Shown: positions 1-5,164, counted from the first letter of the stretch. The stretch: 5,343 nt of DNA from Promethearchaeota archaeon (GCA_004524425.1 SDNN01000196.1:1-5343); one strand, 5' to 3'. A program made the numbers and translations. Notes: generated by a model not told the origin, from the sequence alone.

Positions 1-597
1 AACCCAAGCTTAAAAACTAAATTAACGGTAATTGATTCAGAAAACAAATATAAATTGGGACCATTGCATTCCTTTCTTTCAATAACTAAAGATCGCTCCA
101 TTTTCAAGGAGGGAAGTATTTATCTCTTGATCCCAGGAGATACTATTTTCGAATTTGAACTCATCAATAAACTTTTATCGTCTTTATCCGAGCATTCTGC
201 TCAATTGAAGCAAAATCCAATCATTTTCTACAGAAAGATTAAAACAACACGTTTCCTTAAAAAGACTAATAAAAAGATAATTTCCATTGCTGAACTGATT
301 AATAAAGACGGTGGGGAGTATTTAAAATGCATAAAAACCGTTAATCTTTCTGAGGTGTATCATTTGGAATTCATAAGACTCATGATTCCCTTGATTTCAT
401 TTTCGCATGATTTTGTTGACTATATATTAAAATTAGATAAATTATTAAAATTCAATACCGTTAAAAAAGTCTTGAACCATGTTGCATCTAAAGGATTGAA
501 GATCTTGGCCATTAAAATTGAAAAAAGTGGTATGTTTCATGATATAGATAATGAACTCGATTTGTTAGAATTGAATAAAAAAAAAAGGGACAAGTAG
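1..597 (+). CDS. C-terminal part of a MobA-like (GT-A fold) nucleotidyltransferase, 5' end outside the window
   Basis: The reading frame is open from base 1, so this is the last 198 residues of a longer protein. A TTG at 55 could be read as a start, but it would cut into the fold and the frame continues upstream. Three things suggest the NTP-transferase (MobA/CobY-like) family. A GPL motif is followed by a hydrophobic strand ending in IPGDT, like the LxxD(x)P metal-binding strand. A segment PLISF lies before a helix, and the C-terminal FHDIDNELDLLEL resembles the family's DIDTPEDL signature. Such enzymes transfer a nucleotidyl group from an NTP to a cofactor precursor, sugar phosphate or similar acceptor in the cytoplasm. 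The N-terminal NTP-binding loop that would settle the family is missing here, so the substrate cannot be named. The stop lies just after a run of ten A (577-586), where a sequencing slip would change only the last few residues. The next gene on the same strand is about 760 bases away. The reading frame is firm; the family call is moderate. Confidence 0.6.
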   Translation, partial: NPSLKTKLTVIDSENKYKLGPLHSFLSITKDRSIFKEGSIYLLIPGDTIFEFELINKLLSSLSEHSAQLKQNPIIFYRKIKTTRFLKKTNKKIISIAELINKDGGEYLKCIKTVNLSEVYHLEFIRLMIPLISFSHDFVDYILKLDKLLKFNTVKKVLNHVASKGLKILAIKIEKSGMFHDIDNELDLLELNKKKRDK

Positions 598-610
598 TAA
601 ACTCCGAAAC

Positions 611-660
611 GATTTTAATTCTCTGAGATTCTGTTATGTTGATTTTAAAAGTCCCTGAGA
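611..660. repeat. Imperfect tandem repeat, GATTTTAA ... CTGAGA twice
   Basis: GATTTTAA occurs at 611-618 and 641-648, and each copy is followed by CTGAGA (623-628 and 655-660), giving a period of 30-32 bases. The sequence between the anchors differs between the copies. It lies just after the stop of the nucleotidyltransferase-like gene. It may be an old local duplication or chance in AT-rich DNA. Confidence 0.35.
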
Positions 661-688
661 ACCAAATTTAATCCTTCGGATTGGTGGT
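661..688. other. Small hairpin downstream of the first gene
   Basis: AATCC (670-674) and GGATT (678-682) form a perfect 5-bp stem around TTC. ACCA (661-664) and TGGT (685-688) could extend it across an asymmetric internal loop. No T-run follows directly, so it does not look like an intrinsic terminator. It may be a structured 3' end of the upstream transcript. Confidence 0.3.
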
Positions 689-989
689 CCCTAAATTAAT
701 TAACTGGCTACATTTTTAGCACTTATTCTCCAATAAAACGCATGTGTCAGGATCATCAACGATGTCTTCGCGATATAAATTAACACATTCAATTCAAGTT
801 ATTTCGGAAACTACTGGAGTATCTATTTAGCGCTAGCATTTAATGCACCTAAAAACTTAACTTTTCTAAGAGATAATGCTATTTAGACTCAAGGAATCTA
901 TTATTGTTTTATGTGGATTTTAGTGAAAAGCCATTTTTACTTAAAGAAAATTGTATTAATGCGAAAATGTGAATACATGCAATTAATTA

Positions 990-1019
990 TTACATGAAAG
1001 TAATCTTGCTTTCATTTAA
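990..1019. other. Inverted repeat able to form a hairpin inside the gene-free interval
   Basis: ATGAAAG (994-1000) pairs perfectly with CTTTCAT (1009-1015). A T-G wobble and an A-T pair can extend the stem inward to 9 pairs with a 4-base loop, and three more A-T pairs lie outside one mismatch. Stems this short are expected a few times by chance in AT-rich DNA of this length, so function is unproven. Confidence 0.3.
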
Positions 1020-1322
1020 ATCAGTGGAATCTAAACAATAGAAAAAATCATGGAAATAATGATACAAGTCAAAATAACGCTTGAAACCTATTTTAGTATT
1101 TTCAGATTTAGCGTATTTAAAACCAATGCATTTATTTTTACTACTTGTCAATAATATAGTCACAATTTGGATATTTAAATCTTCTCATTAAGGTTTATTT
1201 ATCCTCTCCTAGATAACGTAAAAAAGATTGGTCTGCTCATTATATCAAGTTTGATCGTGAACATGGTTATATGGAAATTGTTTTAAGTAAATACAAGATA
1301 AAATTTTATCAATAATAAAAAA

Positions 1323-1332
1323 TATTTATATT
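1323..1332 (+). promoter_or_regulatory. TATA box for the cyclophilin-like/VTT operon
   Basis: TATTTATATT, preceded by an A-rich stretch that could serve as a BRE, ends 23 bases before the ATG at 1356. With the usual archaeal distance from TATA box to transcription start, the transcript would begin at or within a few bases of the start codon, giving a leaderless mRNA. No Shine-Dalgarno sequence is present. Confidence 0.55.
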
Positions 1333-1355
1333 GAAAATTATTCTTTTATTAACAA

Positions 1356-1742
1356 ATGTCGGATCAAGGAGAAATCAAAATTAAAATTGAATTATTCGGA
1401 ATTGGAGACATGGAAGGGATCATACAAAGATTTTTGGGACCAATCTCAGCAGATGCGATACTTTACAAGATGCCTTTCGTTCTTAGAGGTAGGTTTTGCT
1501 TTGGTTCTAAAAAGTATTGGACCTTACCCATAAATATCAGAAAAGGTCATGATTCCAAGGCAACAAGGGAAGTTGAAAAAGGAGACATCGTGTATAGTCC
1601 TAAAACTGACGAATTGATAATCGTGTTAGAGACCATCAACATGCCCCATAAAATCAATAAAATTGGAAAAATTACCAATAACATTGAAATTTTTCAAGAA
1701 GCATCAAATGGTATTAACACCAAAATATCAAAAATCAAATAG
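1356..1742 (+). CDS. Cyclophilin-like beta-barrel protein (TM1367/PF04126 type)
   Basis: This is a 128-residue soluble protein with no signal peptide. The order of short motifs matches the cyclophilin-like family typified by Thermotoga TM1367. An N-terminal strand (residues 6-14) comes first, then a helix (about 20-26). A segment with YWTLPINI (54-61) is followed by VEKGDIVYSPKTDELIIVLE (73-92), which corresponds to the family's GDVGYWPPGxALCIFFG strand pair. The end is INKIGKI (100-106) and a final strand, like the family's VNVIGKI. Known members have a cyclophilin-type barrel but lack the usual peptidyl-prolyl isomerase active site, and their ligand or role is not established. The typical FFGRTP turn is replaced here by VLETIN, so this copy is divergent. 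The ATG at 1356 fits the TATA box upstream. The VTT membrane protein gene starts 20 bases after the stop, so the two are probably co-transcribed. The family call is fairly good; the function is unknown. Confidence 0.72.
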   Translation: MSDQGEIKIKIELFGIGDMEGIIQRFLGPISADAILYKMPFVLRGRFCFGSKKYWTLPINIRKGHDSKATREVEKGDIVYSPKTDELIIVLETINMPHKINKIGKITNNIEIFQEASNGINTKISKIK

Positions 1743-1759
1743 AAAATCTAGCAGATTTT
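1743..1759 (+). promoter_or_regulatory. Inverted repeat in the intergenic spacer of the operon
   Basis: AAAATCT (1743-1749) and AGATTTT (1753-1759) are a perfect 7-bp inverted repeat around AGC. They fill nearly the whole 20-base gap between the stop at 1742 and the ATG at 1763. In RNA it would form a weak A/U-rich stem directly ahead of the second start codon. It could tune translation, partly attenuate transcription, or mark a processing site. A chance origin cannot be excluded. Confidence 0.4.
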
Positions 1760-1762
1760 AGC

Positions 1763-2593
1763 ATGGCAATTGACAAAAAATTAGTTATAGTGTTCATGAT
1801 CTTCTATCTTGCGGTACTGCTTTATTTATTATTATTTCTATTAATTCCTGAAATAAAAGCAGTCATAATGCAAACCAGAAGAGATTTAGCTAATTTAACT
1901 GAAGGGACCAATTATATTTGGGCGCTATTAATTGTCTTAATTATTTGTCTCATAGGATCAGCGAGCATTGGATTTCCAGTACCTTTTCCATTCGTTTTAT
2001 TTTCCTTTTCTAATTCAATTTACTTGAGATATCTGAATCAAGGTTTAATTTTAAGTGAAATACTCACTAATTTCTCATTTTGGCTTGAAATAATGGGTCT
2101 TGCCCTGGCTGGAGGTTTAGGTGCAGCACTGGGAGAATTAACGAGTTTTCTACTGGGGAGGGGTGCAAAAATCATTGTCGAAAAAAGTGAAAAAGAATCA
2201 AAAGTATTGAATAATGTCAAAGGATTTGGTCGTCTTATATTAGAACACCCAAAAGGAATGTATTTTTATGTTTTCATCGCAGCTGCCTTGCCCATTCCTG
2301 ATGATCCTCTGTGGATTGCGCTAGGACTCTCTGAAAAAAAGTTTAATTTACCTAAATTGCTCTTTGCAGCATGGATAGGAAAAACCATTACTACTTTATT
2401 CTATGTAATTCTACCTATATTGTTTATCTTAGGATTTACCGCATCTGGCATTGAAGTAAATGATGAATCAACAGTTATAACAGAAGCTCTTATGCTATTA
2501 GTAACTTTAACCATAATGCTCTTTATTCTTGCATTTGACTGGAATAAATTTCTTGAAGATAAACGGAACAAATTAAGAAATATTATAAAATAA
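1763..2593 (+). CDS. VTT/DedA-like (SNARE-associated, YqaA-like) polytopic membrane protein
   Basis: This 276-residue integral membrane protein has hydrophobic segments at about residues 7-29, 54-82, 108-131, 168-189, 196-226 and 240-258. Three features match the VTT (DedA) fold. GFPVPFPF (70-77) is a proline-rich re-entrant segment. The glycine-rich GGLGAALGELTSFLLGRG (117-134) resembles the family's G-x3-G-x-x-[YF]-x-[LI]-G-R element. FIAAALPIPDDPLWIALGL (171-189) corresponds to the second re-entrant P-rich motif, followed by an LFAAWIGKT helix. Characterised DedA/VTT proteins move phospholipids across or between leaflets, or influence membrane potential; a transported substrate cannot be read from this sequence. 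The N-terminal anchor and short charged C-terminus (DWNKFLEDKRNK) probably lie on opposite or cytoplasmic faces; the topology was not computed. It sits 20 bases downstream of the cyclophilin-like gene with no promoter of its own and no Shine-Dalgarno sequence. The membrane-protein call is firm; the VTT assignment is likely but made by eye. Confidence 0.72.
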   Translation: MAIDKKLVIVFMIFYLAVLLYLLLFLLIPEIKAVIMQTRRDLANLTEGTNYIWALLIVLIICLIGSASIGFPVPFPFVLFSFSNSIYLRYLNQGLILSEILTNFSFWLEIMGLALAGGLGAALGELTSFLLGRGAKIIVEKSEKESKVLNNVKGFGRLILEHPKGMYFYVFIAAALPIPDDPLWIALGLSEKKFNLPKLLFAAWIGKTITTLFYVILPILFILGFTASGIEVNDESTVITEALMLLVTLTIMLFILAFDWNKFLEDKRNKLRNIIK

Positions 2594-2673
2594 ACTTAAA
2601 ATGGTAAAAATTTGATGCTTAATAAAGAGACCATATCTATGATTTAGATTTTAATCGACTTGACCCTTCAAAA

Positions 2674-2723
2674 TTTTTCTGTCCTTCATTTTTGAGTGGT
2701 TTAAAGATATAATTTCTATTTTT
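2674..2723 (+). terminator. T-tract termination region after the VTT gene
   Basis: Three runs of five T (2674-2678, 2689-2693, 2719-2723) follow the stop at 2593 on the plus strand. Archaeal RNA polymerase commonly terminates at clustered T-tracts without a hairpin, so this is the likely end of the operon transcript. No strong stem was seen. Confidence 0.35.
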
Positions 2724-2745
2724 CTCGTTATTAATTATTAAATAA

Positions 2746-2755
2746 ATATTTAAAA
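2746..2755 (+). promoter_or_regulatory. TATA box for the 2780 gene
   Basis: ATATTTAAAA lies inside a long A/T stretch, centred about 30 bases before the ATG at 2780. This predicts a start of transcription at or a few bases upstream of the start codon. The nearest SD-like sequence (GAGG at 2762-2765) is too far from the ATG to be a good ribosome binding site. Confidence 0.45.
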
Positions 2756-2779
2756 ATAAATGAGGCTTTTGATTATACG

Positions 2780-3208
2780 ATGAAATCTCATGATCTAAGA
2801 GAGGATATGGAAAACGTGATATCAAAATTGATTAAACACCCCTCATTTAATCAAATAAAAGATTTAATAAGCGAGCACCTACTTTCACTCATGATTGAAG
2901 AGTTCAGTTTATTTCTTAATAAATACTTCTCTGAACAAAAGGCTCAAATAAATGAAGCTATATTAGTTACCATTAAATGGGTTTTGAAAGAAGAATTTGT
3001 ACATGAATTTGAAAATACAACCCTCGATAAAATTACAACAAAAATTACTGATCCAATTATTGATAGAATAGCTACAAAAATATTGGAAAACATAAAAGAA
3101 GATCTTATGAGTAAAGATATGTTATTTAATATAATATCAGGAATGGTCAAAGAATTTTTTTTAAGAAATGATGAACAAAAAGAACTGAAAACTTTAGAAG
3201 ATGGCTAA
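2780..3208 (+). CDS. Small all-helical hypothetical protein
   Basis: I do not recognise this 142-residue protein. It is predicted to be almost entirely alpha-helical. Amphipathic stretches lie at about residues 8-30, 32-50, 55-78, 82-109 and 113-128, with evenly spaced I/L/F positions and few glycines or prolines. There is no signal peptide, no true membrane span and no cysteine or histidine metal site. The segment 84-106 (DKITTKITDPIIDRIATKIL and the following residues) has an I-x2-K/R-I rhythm that suggests a helical bundle or lipid-facing amphipathic helix. The tail (130-142) is charged and probably disordered. The ATG at 2780 is supported by the TATA box upstream. It follows the VTT gene on the same strand after 186 bases but appears to be its own unit, and it converges on the next gene. 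The coding call is good from length, clean helical composition and promoter spacing; the function is unknown. Confidence 0.65.
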   Translation: MKSHDLREDMENVISKLIKHPSFNQIKDLISEHLLSLMIEEFSLFLNKYFSEQKAQINEAILVTIKWVLKEEFVHEFENTTLDKITTKITDPIIDRIATKILENIKEDLMSKDMLFNIISGMVKEFFLRNDEQKELKTLEDG

Positions 3209-3235
3209 AATCCTTATATTATATGAATTCCTTTA

Positions 3236-3272
3236 CGCTTTCTATTATCAATATCTTTTCGTTTAGAAAGTG
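3236..3272. terminator. Inverted repeat between convergent genes, possible shared terminator
   Basis: CTTTCTA (3238-3244) and TAGAAAG (3264-3270) are perfectly complementary, with a C-G and a G-T pair extending the stem to 9 on the plus-strand RNA, around a 19-base loop. It lies in the 74-base gap between the stops at 3208 (+) and 3283 (-). T-rich stretches around it (3254-3258 and 3291-3298) would help plus-strand termination. The long loop makes a stable hairpin doubtful. Confidence 0.3.
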
Positions 3273-3282
3273 CTTCTTTATT

Positions 3283-3630
3283 CTATTCATTTTTTTTTAA
3301 AAAAGAGGACAATTCCTTTATCTTTATCTCTAGATATTTCTTACTCCCTAAATATACGTCTATGAATTCTTTTAAACGAGAACGGAATAATTGTGAAGGT
3401 ATGGTGGTAGATTCATTAATTCTATTATATGCTACTTGTTTTAGATCAATATCTCTGATAATTAATTGAGGTATTTCTGGATTTCTATCAATAAAATCTA
3501 AGACTTGTAATCCTGTTGCATTATTACTGACCCTTTCTGATAATCGTATTAAATAAAACAACTTGTTTTCAATTTTCGTTAATTCATGCTTCTTCTCTTG
3601 AATAATTAAAGAAAGTTTTTTCTTATCCAT
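3283..3630 (-). CDS. Small hypothetical helical protein with a coiled-coil-like N-terminus
   Basis: I do not recognise this 115-residue protein. The N-terminal third (residues 2-35) is a charged amphipathic helix, K/E-rich with leucines at heptad-like spacing, and is likely a short coiled coil. The middle (36-65) contains DFIDRNPEIPQLIIRDID and looks like a folded turn-helix region. The C-terminal part (80-112) is a second long K/E-rich helix. There are no cysteines, no membrane segment and no catalytic motif. I chose the ATG at 3630 rather than the TTG four codons upstream (3642), because the TATA-like box at 3650-3659 places transcription start almost exactly at the ATG. The gene is convergent with the 2780 gene, so the two share a terminator region but no promoter. 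The overall make-up would suit a small adaptor or nucleic-acid-associated protein, but that is a guess. Confidence 0.6.
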   Translation of the reverse strand: MDKKKLSLIIQEKKHELTKIENKLFYLIRLSERVSNNATGLQVLDFIDRNPEIPQLIIRDIDLKQVAYNRINESTTIPSQLFRSRLKEFIDVYLGSKKYLEIKIKELSSFLKKNE

Positions 3631-3649
3631 GAATTTCCACAAAATAATT

Positions 3650-3659
3650 GGTTAAATAG
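3650..3659 (-). promoter_or_regulatory. TATA box for the 3630 gene
   Basis: Read on the minus strand this is CTATTTAACC, centred about 25 bases upstream of the ATG at 3630. It predicts a leaderless transcript and argues against the TTG at 3642 as the start. Confidence 0.4.
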
Positions 3660-3839
3660 GGTTAGCTCATTTACATCATAACTGTGCCCTAATATTAATA
3701 ACAATTCATTAAATCTTTAAAAAGGTTTTTTCCTAAAATTTTTTCTTTAAATATCTACTATTTTATAAGATTAGAATGTTAAAATAGATACAAATTAAGG
3801 ATTCTTGAATGATATTAATTAATTTAAACTGAAACATGC

Positions 3840-3867
3840 TATATTATCAGTTAATATAACTAAAAAA
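3840..3867 (-). terminator. Possible terminator of the Alba/zinc-ribbon operon
   Basis: On the minus strand a run of six T (3867-3862) lies about 45 bases past the stop at 3912, and is followed by a 7-bp perfect inverted repeat (TATATTA at 3840-3846 with TAATATA at 3852-3858, loop of 5). T-runs alone are enough for many archaeal terminators. The hairpin is all A/T, weak, and could be chance. Confidence 0.35.
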
Positions 3868-3911
3868 CACTTAGAACTTTCATTAAATACAATAAAGTTA
3901 AATAAGATTAA

Positions 3912-4097
3912 CTAATGGTTAGCCTTATTTTCTTGTTCAAGACAATTTTTACAAACAAAAACGATTTTTCTTTTTTTATCAGAGTTTTCATCATAATAAA
4001 CTTGTTTGTAAATATAGTTTTTGCATAGCTCGCATATTGCAGTTGTTCTAGATTCTTCTAGTAAAGGACCTAAATGTTTAAAATTACTCGCTGTCAT
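3912..4097 (-). CDS. Small zinc-ribbon-like protein (CxxC...CxxC) downstream of Alba
   Basis: This 61-residue protein has two CxxC knuckles, CELC at residues 22-25 and CKNC at 49-52, separated by 23 residues. This is the usual layout for a four-cysteine zinc ribbon. Between them a Tyr-rich strand (29-35, YIYKQVYY) and a basic turn (DKKRK, 40-44) lead to a second strand (IVFV, 45-48), as in a rubredoxin-like beta-hairpin fold. The N-terminus (1-20) and C-terminus (53-61) are short and probably flexible. Zinc ribbons of this size in archaea often bind nucleic acids or act as subunits of larger complexes; no specific partner can be named. The ATG at 4097 lies 9 bases past the Alba stop, so the genes are almost certainly co-transcribed. 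No Shine-Dalgarno sequence precedes it, so it may rely on reinitiation after Alba. A role linked to Alba-bound DNA or RNA is inference from position. Confidence 0.7.
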   Translation of the reverse strand: MTASNFKHLGPLLEESRTTAICELCKNYIYKQVYYDENSDKKRKIVFVCKNCLEQENKANH

Positions 4098-4106
4098 AAA
4101 TAAGTG

Positions 4107-4421
4107 TCATACTTTTGTTTGAAGCGTGATTTCTATTTGAGATACTAAATCTTTTTTATTTTTATCATTTCTTTTTTTATGGTAATTCCCTCTTTTTCGA
4201 CGCTCATAAAATGGTCGGGAGCCTAAAGAGACGTTGCCGATCTCTATTCCGGGATACAAACGATTCTTCAAGATCTCGGCAATCTCTACCGCAGTAGATA
4301 TTTCATCACCTTCTCCCTTGATCATGAGCAATTTTTGACCTCCTGAAAAGGCAAAAATCGCATCCTTTATAATCCTATCCTTGTCTTTTCTATTCTTTAT
4401 GTAAAAAGTGTTATTATTCAT
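4107..4421 (-). CDS. albA: Alba family DNA/RNA-binding chromatin protein
   Basis: This 104-residue protein aligns along its length with archaeal Alba (Sso10b type), a dimeric protein that coats chromosomal DNA and also binds RNA. In order there are the first strand NNTFYIKN (3-10), a helix about 15-26 and strand KLLMIKGEGDEISTAVE (30-46), which matches the family's IVIKARGRAISKAVD. Next come the helix IAEILKNRLYP (47-57), corresponding to VEIVRNRFLP, the strand IEIGNVSLGSR (59-69), corresponding to IEIKEIRVGSQ, and the last strand VSQIEITL (93-100). The N-terminal KxxKDKDR region replaces the usual KKPVMNY around the DNA-contacting lysines and is still basic. The notable difference is the loop between the last two strands (about residues 70-91). 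It is roughly ten residues longer than in Sso10b and packed with Arg/Lys (RRKRGNYHKKRNDKNKK). That loop normally inserts into the DNA minor groove. The start ATG at 4421 is 25 bases from a TATA-like box. The gene is followed at 9 bases by the zinc-ribbon gene and is divergent from the UPF0200 gene. Confidence 0.88.
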   Translation of the reverse strand: MNNNTFYIKNRKDKDRIIKDAIFAFSGGQKLLMIKGEGDEISTAVEIAEILKNRLYPGIEIGNVSLGSRPFYERRKRGNYHKKRNDKNKKDLVSQIEITLQTKV

Positions 4422-4441
4422 AGAAAACCAAGAGAAATTTA

Positions 4442-4449
4442 TTATTTAA
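4442..4449 (-). promoter_or_regulatory. TATA box for the Alba/zinc-ribbon operon
   Basis: TTAAATAA on the minus strand is centred about 25 bases upstream of the Alba ATG, predicting a leaderless transcript. A second, stronger-looking A/T box lies further upstream (4489-4503, CTTAAATATTTAAAA on the minus strand). It would give a transcript with a leader of about 40-50 bases. I cannot tell from sequence which is used. Confidence 0.4.
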
Positions 4450-4560
4450 GTTAAAAGAAGATCTACAAATAGTTATATGCTTTATTATTTTTAAATATTT
4501 AAGACTATAAAAACAAGTCTCATTATTAATAATACAAAATATTAGATTTAAAGTTATTTC

Positions 4561-4600
4561 TTTAAAAAATTAAAGAACGTGAAAAAAAACCAGTAAAATT
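4561..4600 (+). promoter_or_regulatory. Weak promoter region for the UPF0200 gene
   Basis: Two TATA-like candidates precede the ATG at 4622. TTTAAAAAATTA (4561-4572) would give a leader of about 30 bases. TAAAATT (4594-4600) would give a leaderless start. Neither is a strong match and no Shine-Dalgarno sequence lies near the ATG; the bases directly ahead of it are a T-run followed by AA. Confidence 0.25.
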
Positions 4601-4621
4601 TCATCTAATGCTTTTTTTAAA

Positions 4622-5164
4622 ATGCAGGTTATAGGATTTTGTGGCCTACCGGGCTCAGGTAAATCAACCGCTATTGAATCAATCGTTGATCTGGGGAGTG
4701 TAGTTACGATGGGAGATATTGTCAGAGATGAAGCTAAAAGAAGAGGTATAAATCCTACGGACGAGAATCTGGGAAAAATTGGCAGAGAATTACGGAGTAA
4801 ACATGGTCCAGAAATAATCGCTAAAAAATGTATTGAATACATAAGAAATTTGCATCAGCAAGTGATTTTTGTAGATGGCATACGATCCAGGCATGAAGTC
4901 AAAGAATTTCGTAAAAAATGGAAATTCCCACTAATAGCGATAGTTTTGGGTGATAAAAAGAGGTTCAACAGGCTTTACGAAAGAGCGAGGAGTGATGATC
5001 CAAAAAATTTTGAAAATTTGAAGGAAAGAGATGAAAGAGAGTCAAATTATGGTCTTAAAGAAGTAATAAAGGAAGCAGATTATAAGATAAATAATGACTC
5101 GTCTATTAAATCATTAAAGAAGAAAACTCGCACTATAGTTTTGTCAATAATTAAGAATTATTGA
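4622..5164 (+). CDS. UPF0200 family P-loop nucleotide/cofactor kinase-like protein
   Basis: This 180-residue cytoplasmic P-loop protein starts directly with its first strand and Walker A motif, GLPGSGKST at residues 8-16, as is typical of the archaeal UPF0200 family (MJ1399-like). The family signature VVTMGDIVRDEAKRRG (27-42) follows. Then come GKIGRELRSKHGPEIIAKKC (51-70), the Walker-B-like FVDGIRSRHEVKEFR (83-97), and an arginine-rich lid with RLYERARSDDP (117-127) and LKERDERESNYGL (133-145). The ADYKINND segment (152-159) matches the conserved ADY-x-I-x-N near the end. The layout is that of NMP kinases and dephospho-CoA kinase (CoaE), and databases often label this family dephospho-CoA kinase-like. 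However, an unrelated GTP-dependent enzyme fills that step in Thermococcus, so the phosphate acceptor should be left open. The length is standard for the family. There is a single sensible ATG: the only in-frame stop upstream is 40 bases away, with no other start between. It is divergent from alba and converges on prs, with 10 bases between stops. Confidence 0.85.
   Translation: MQVIGFCGLPGSGKSTAIESIVDLGSVVTMGDIVRDEAKRRGINPTDENLGKIGRELRSKHGPEIIAKKCIEYIRNLHQQVIFVDGIRSRHEVKEFRKKWKFPLIAIVLGDKKRFNRLYERARSDDPKNFENLKERDERESNYGLKEVIKEADYKINNDSSIKSLKKKTRTIVLSIIKNY
5144..5164. terminator. Perfect 9-bp inverted repeat over the UPF0200 stop codon
   Basis: TCAATAATT (5144-5152) and AATTATTGA (5156-5164) are exact reverse complements with an AAG loop, and the second arm includes the TGA stop. 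The prs stop is only 10 bases further, so the element sits at the meeting point of two converging transcripts and could end or stabilise both 3' ends. No long T-run follows on either strand, which weakens the terminator reading. It is the longest perfect stem I found in the window. Confidence 0.35.

Larger units (their letters stand above)
598..1355. other. Long gene-free interval (about 760 bases)
   Basis: All frames on both strands are broken by frequent stops. The longest ATG-started plus-strand frames I could read by hand are about 22 codons (762-830) and 34 codons (1050-1154), and neither has a supporting promoter or recognisable motif. No tRNA, rRNA or other known RNA could be recognised. 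The interval contains an imperfect repeat (611-660), small inverted repeats (661-688, 836-846, 990-1019) and a strong TATA-like stretch at 1171-1180. It could hold an unrecognised small RNA, long untranslated regions, or a fully decayed gene. Confidence 0.6.

Noticed and set aside
604..660. C/D box guide RNA
   Set aside because: D-like CTGA boxes and a near-match C' box (ATGTTGA) are present, but no C box (RTGATGA) is found at the required position ahead of the first CTGA.
748..767. C box-like TTGATGA followed by CTGA on the minus strand
   Set aside because: The two boxes are only about two bases apart, far too close to hold a guide sequence.
762..830. Plus-strand 22-codon ATG frame in the gene-free interval
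   Set aside because: It is too short, with no promoter, no Shine-Dalgarno sequence and no recognisable motif.
1050..1154. Plus-strand 34-codon ATG frame in the gene-free interval
   Set aside because: The length is within chance expectation and no TATA box is placed for it. It was kept only as a weak small-ORF possibility.
2038..2220. Minus-strand open frame of 60 codons
   Set aside because: It lies wholly inside the VTT membrane-protein gene on the other strand, and its composition is just the complement of that gene.
2637..2825. Minus-strand open frame of 62 codons
   Set aside because: It covers the T-tracts and promoter region and overlaps the start of the 2780 gene. It has no motif and no promoter.
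2944..3150. Minus-strand open frame of 68 codons
   Set aside because: It is a hydrophobic shadow of the amphipathic helical gene on the plus strand.
3631..3642. TTG start giving four extra residues on the 3630 gene
   Set aside because: The ATG at 3630 fits the TATA box at 3650-3659 better, and TTG is a rarer start.
4570..4842. Minus-strand open frame of 90 codons
   Set aside because: It overlaps the conserved Walker A region of the UPF0200 gene, whose coding status is certain, and has no family resemblance.
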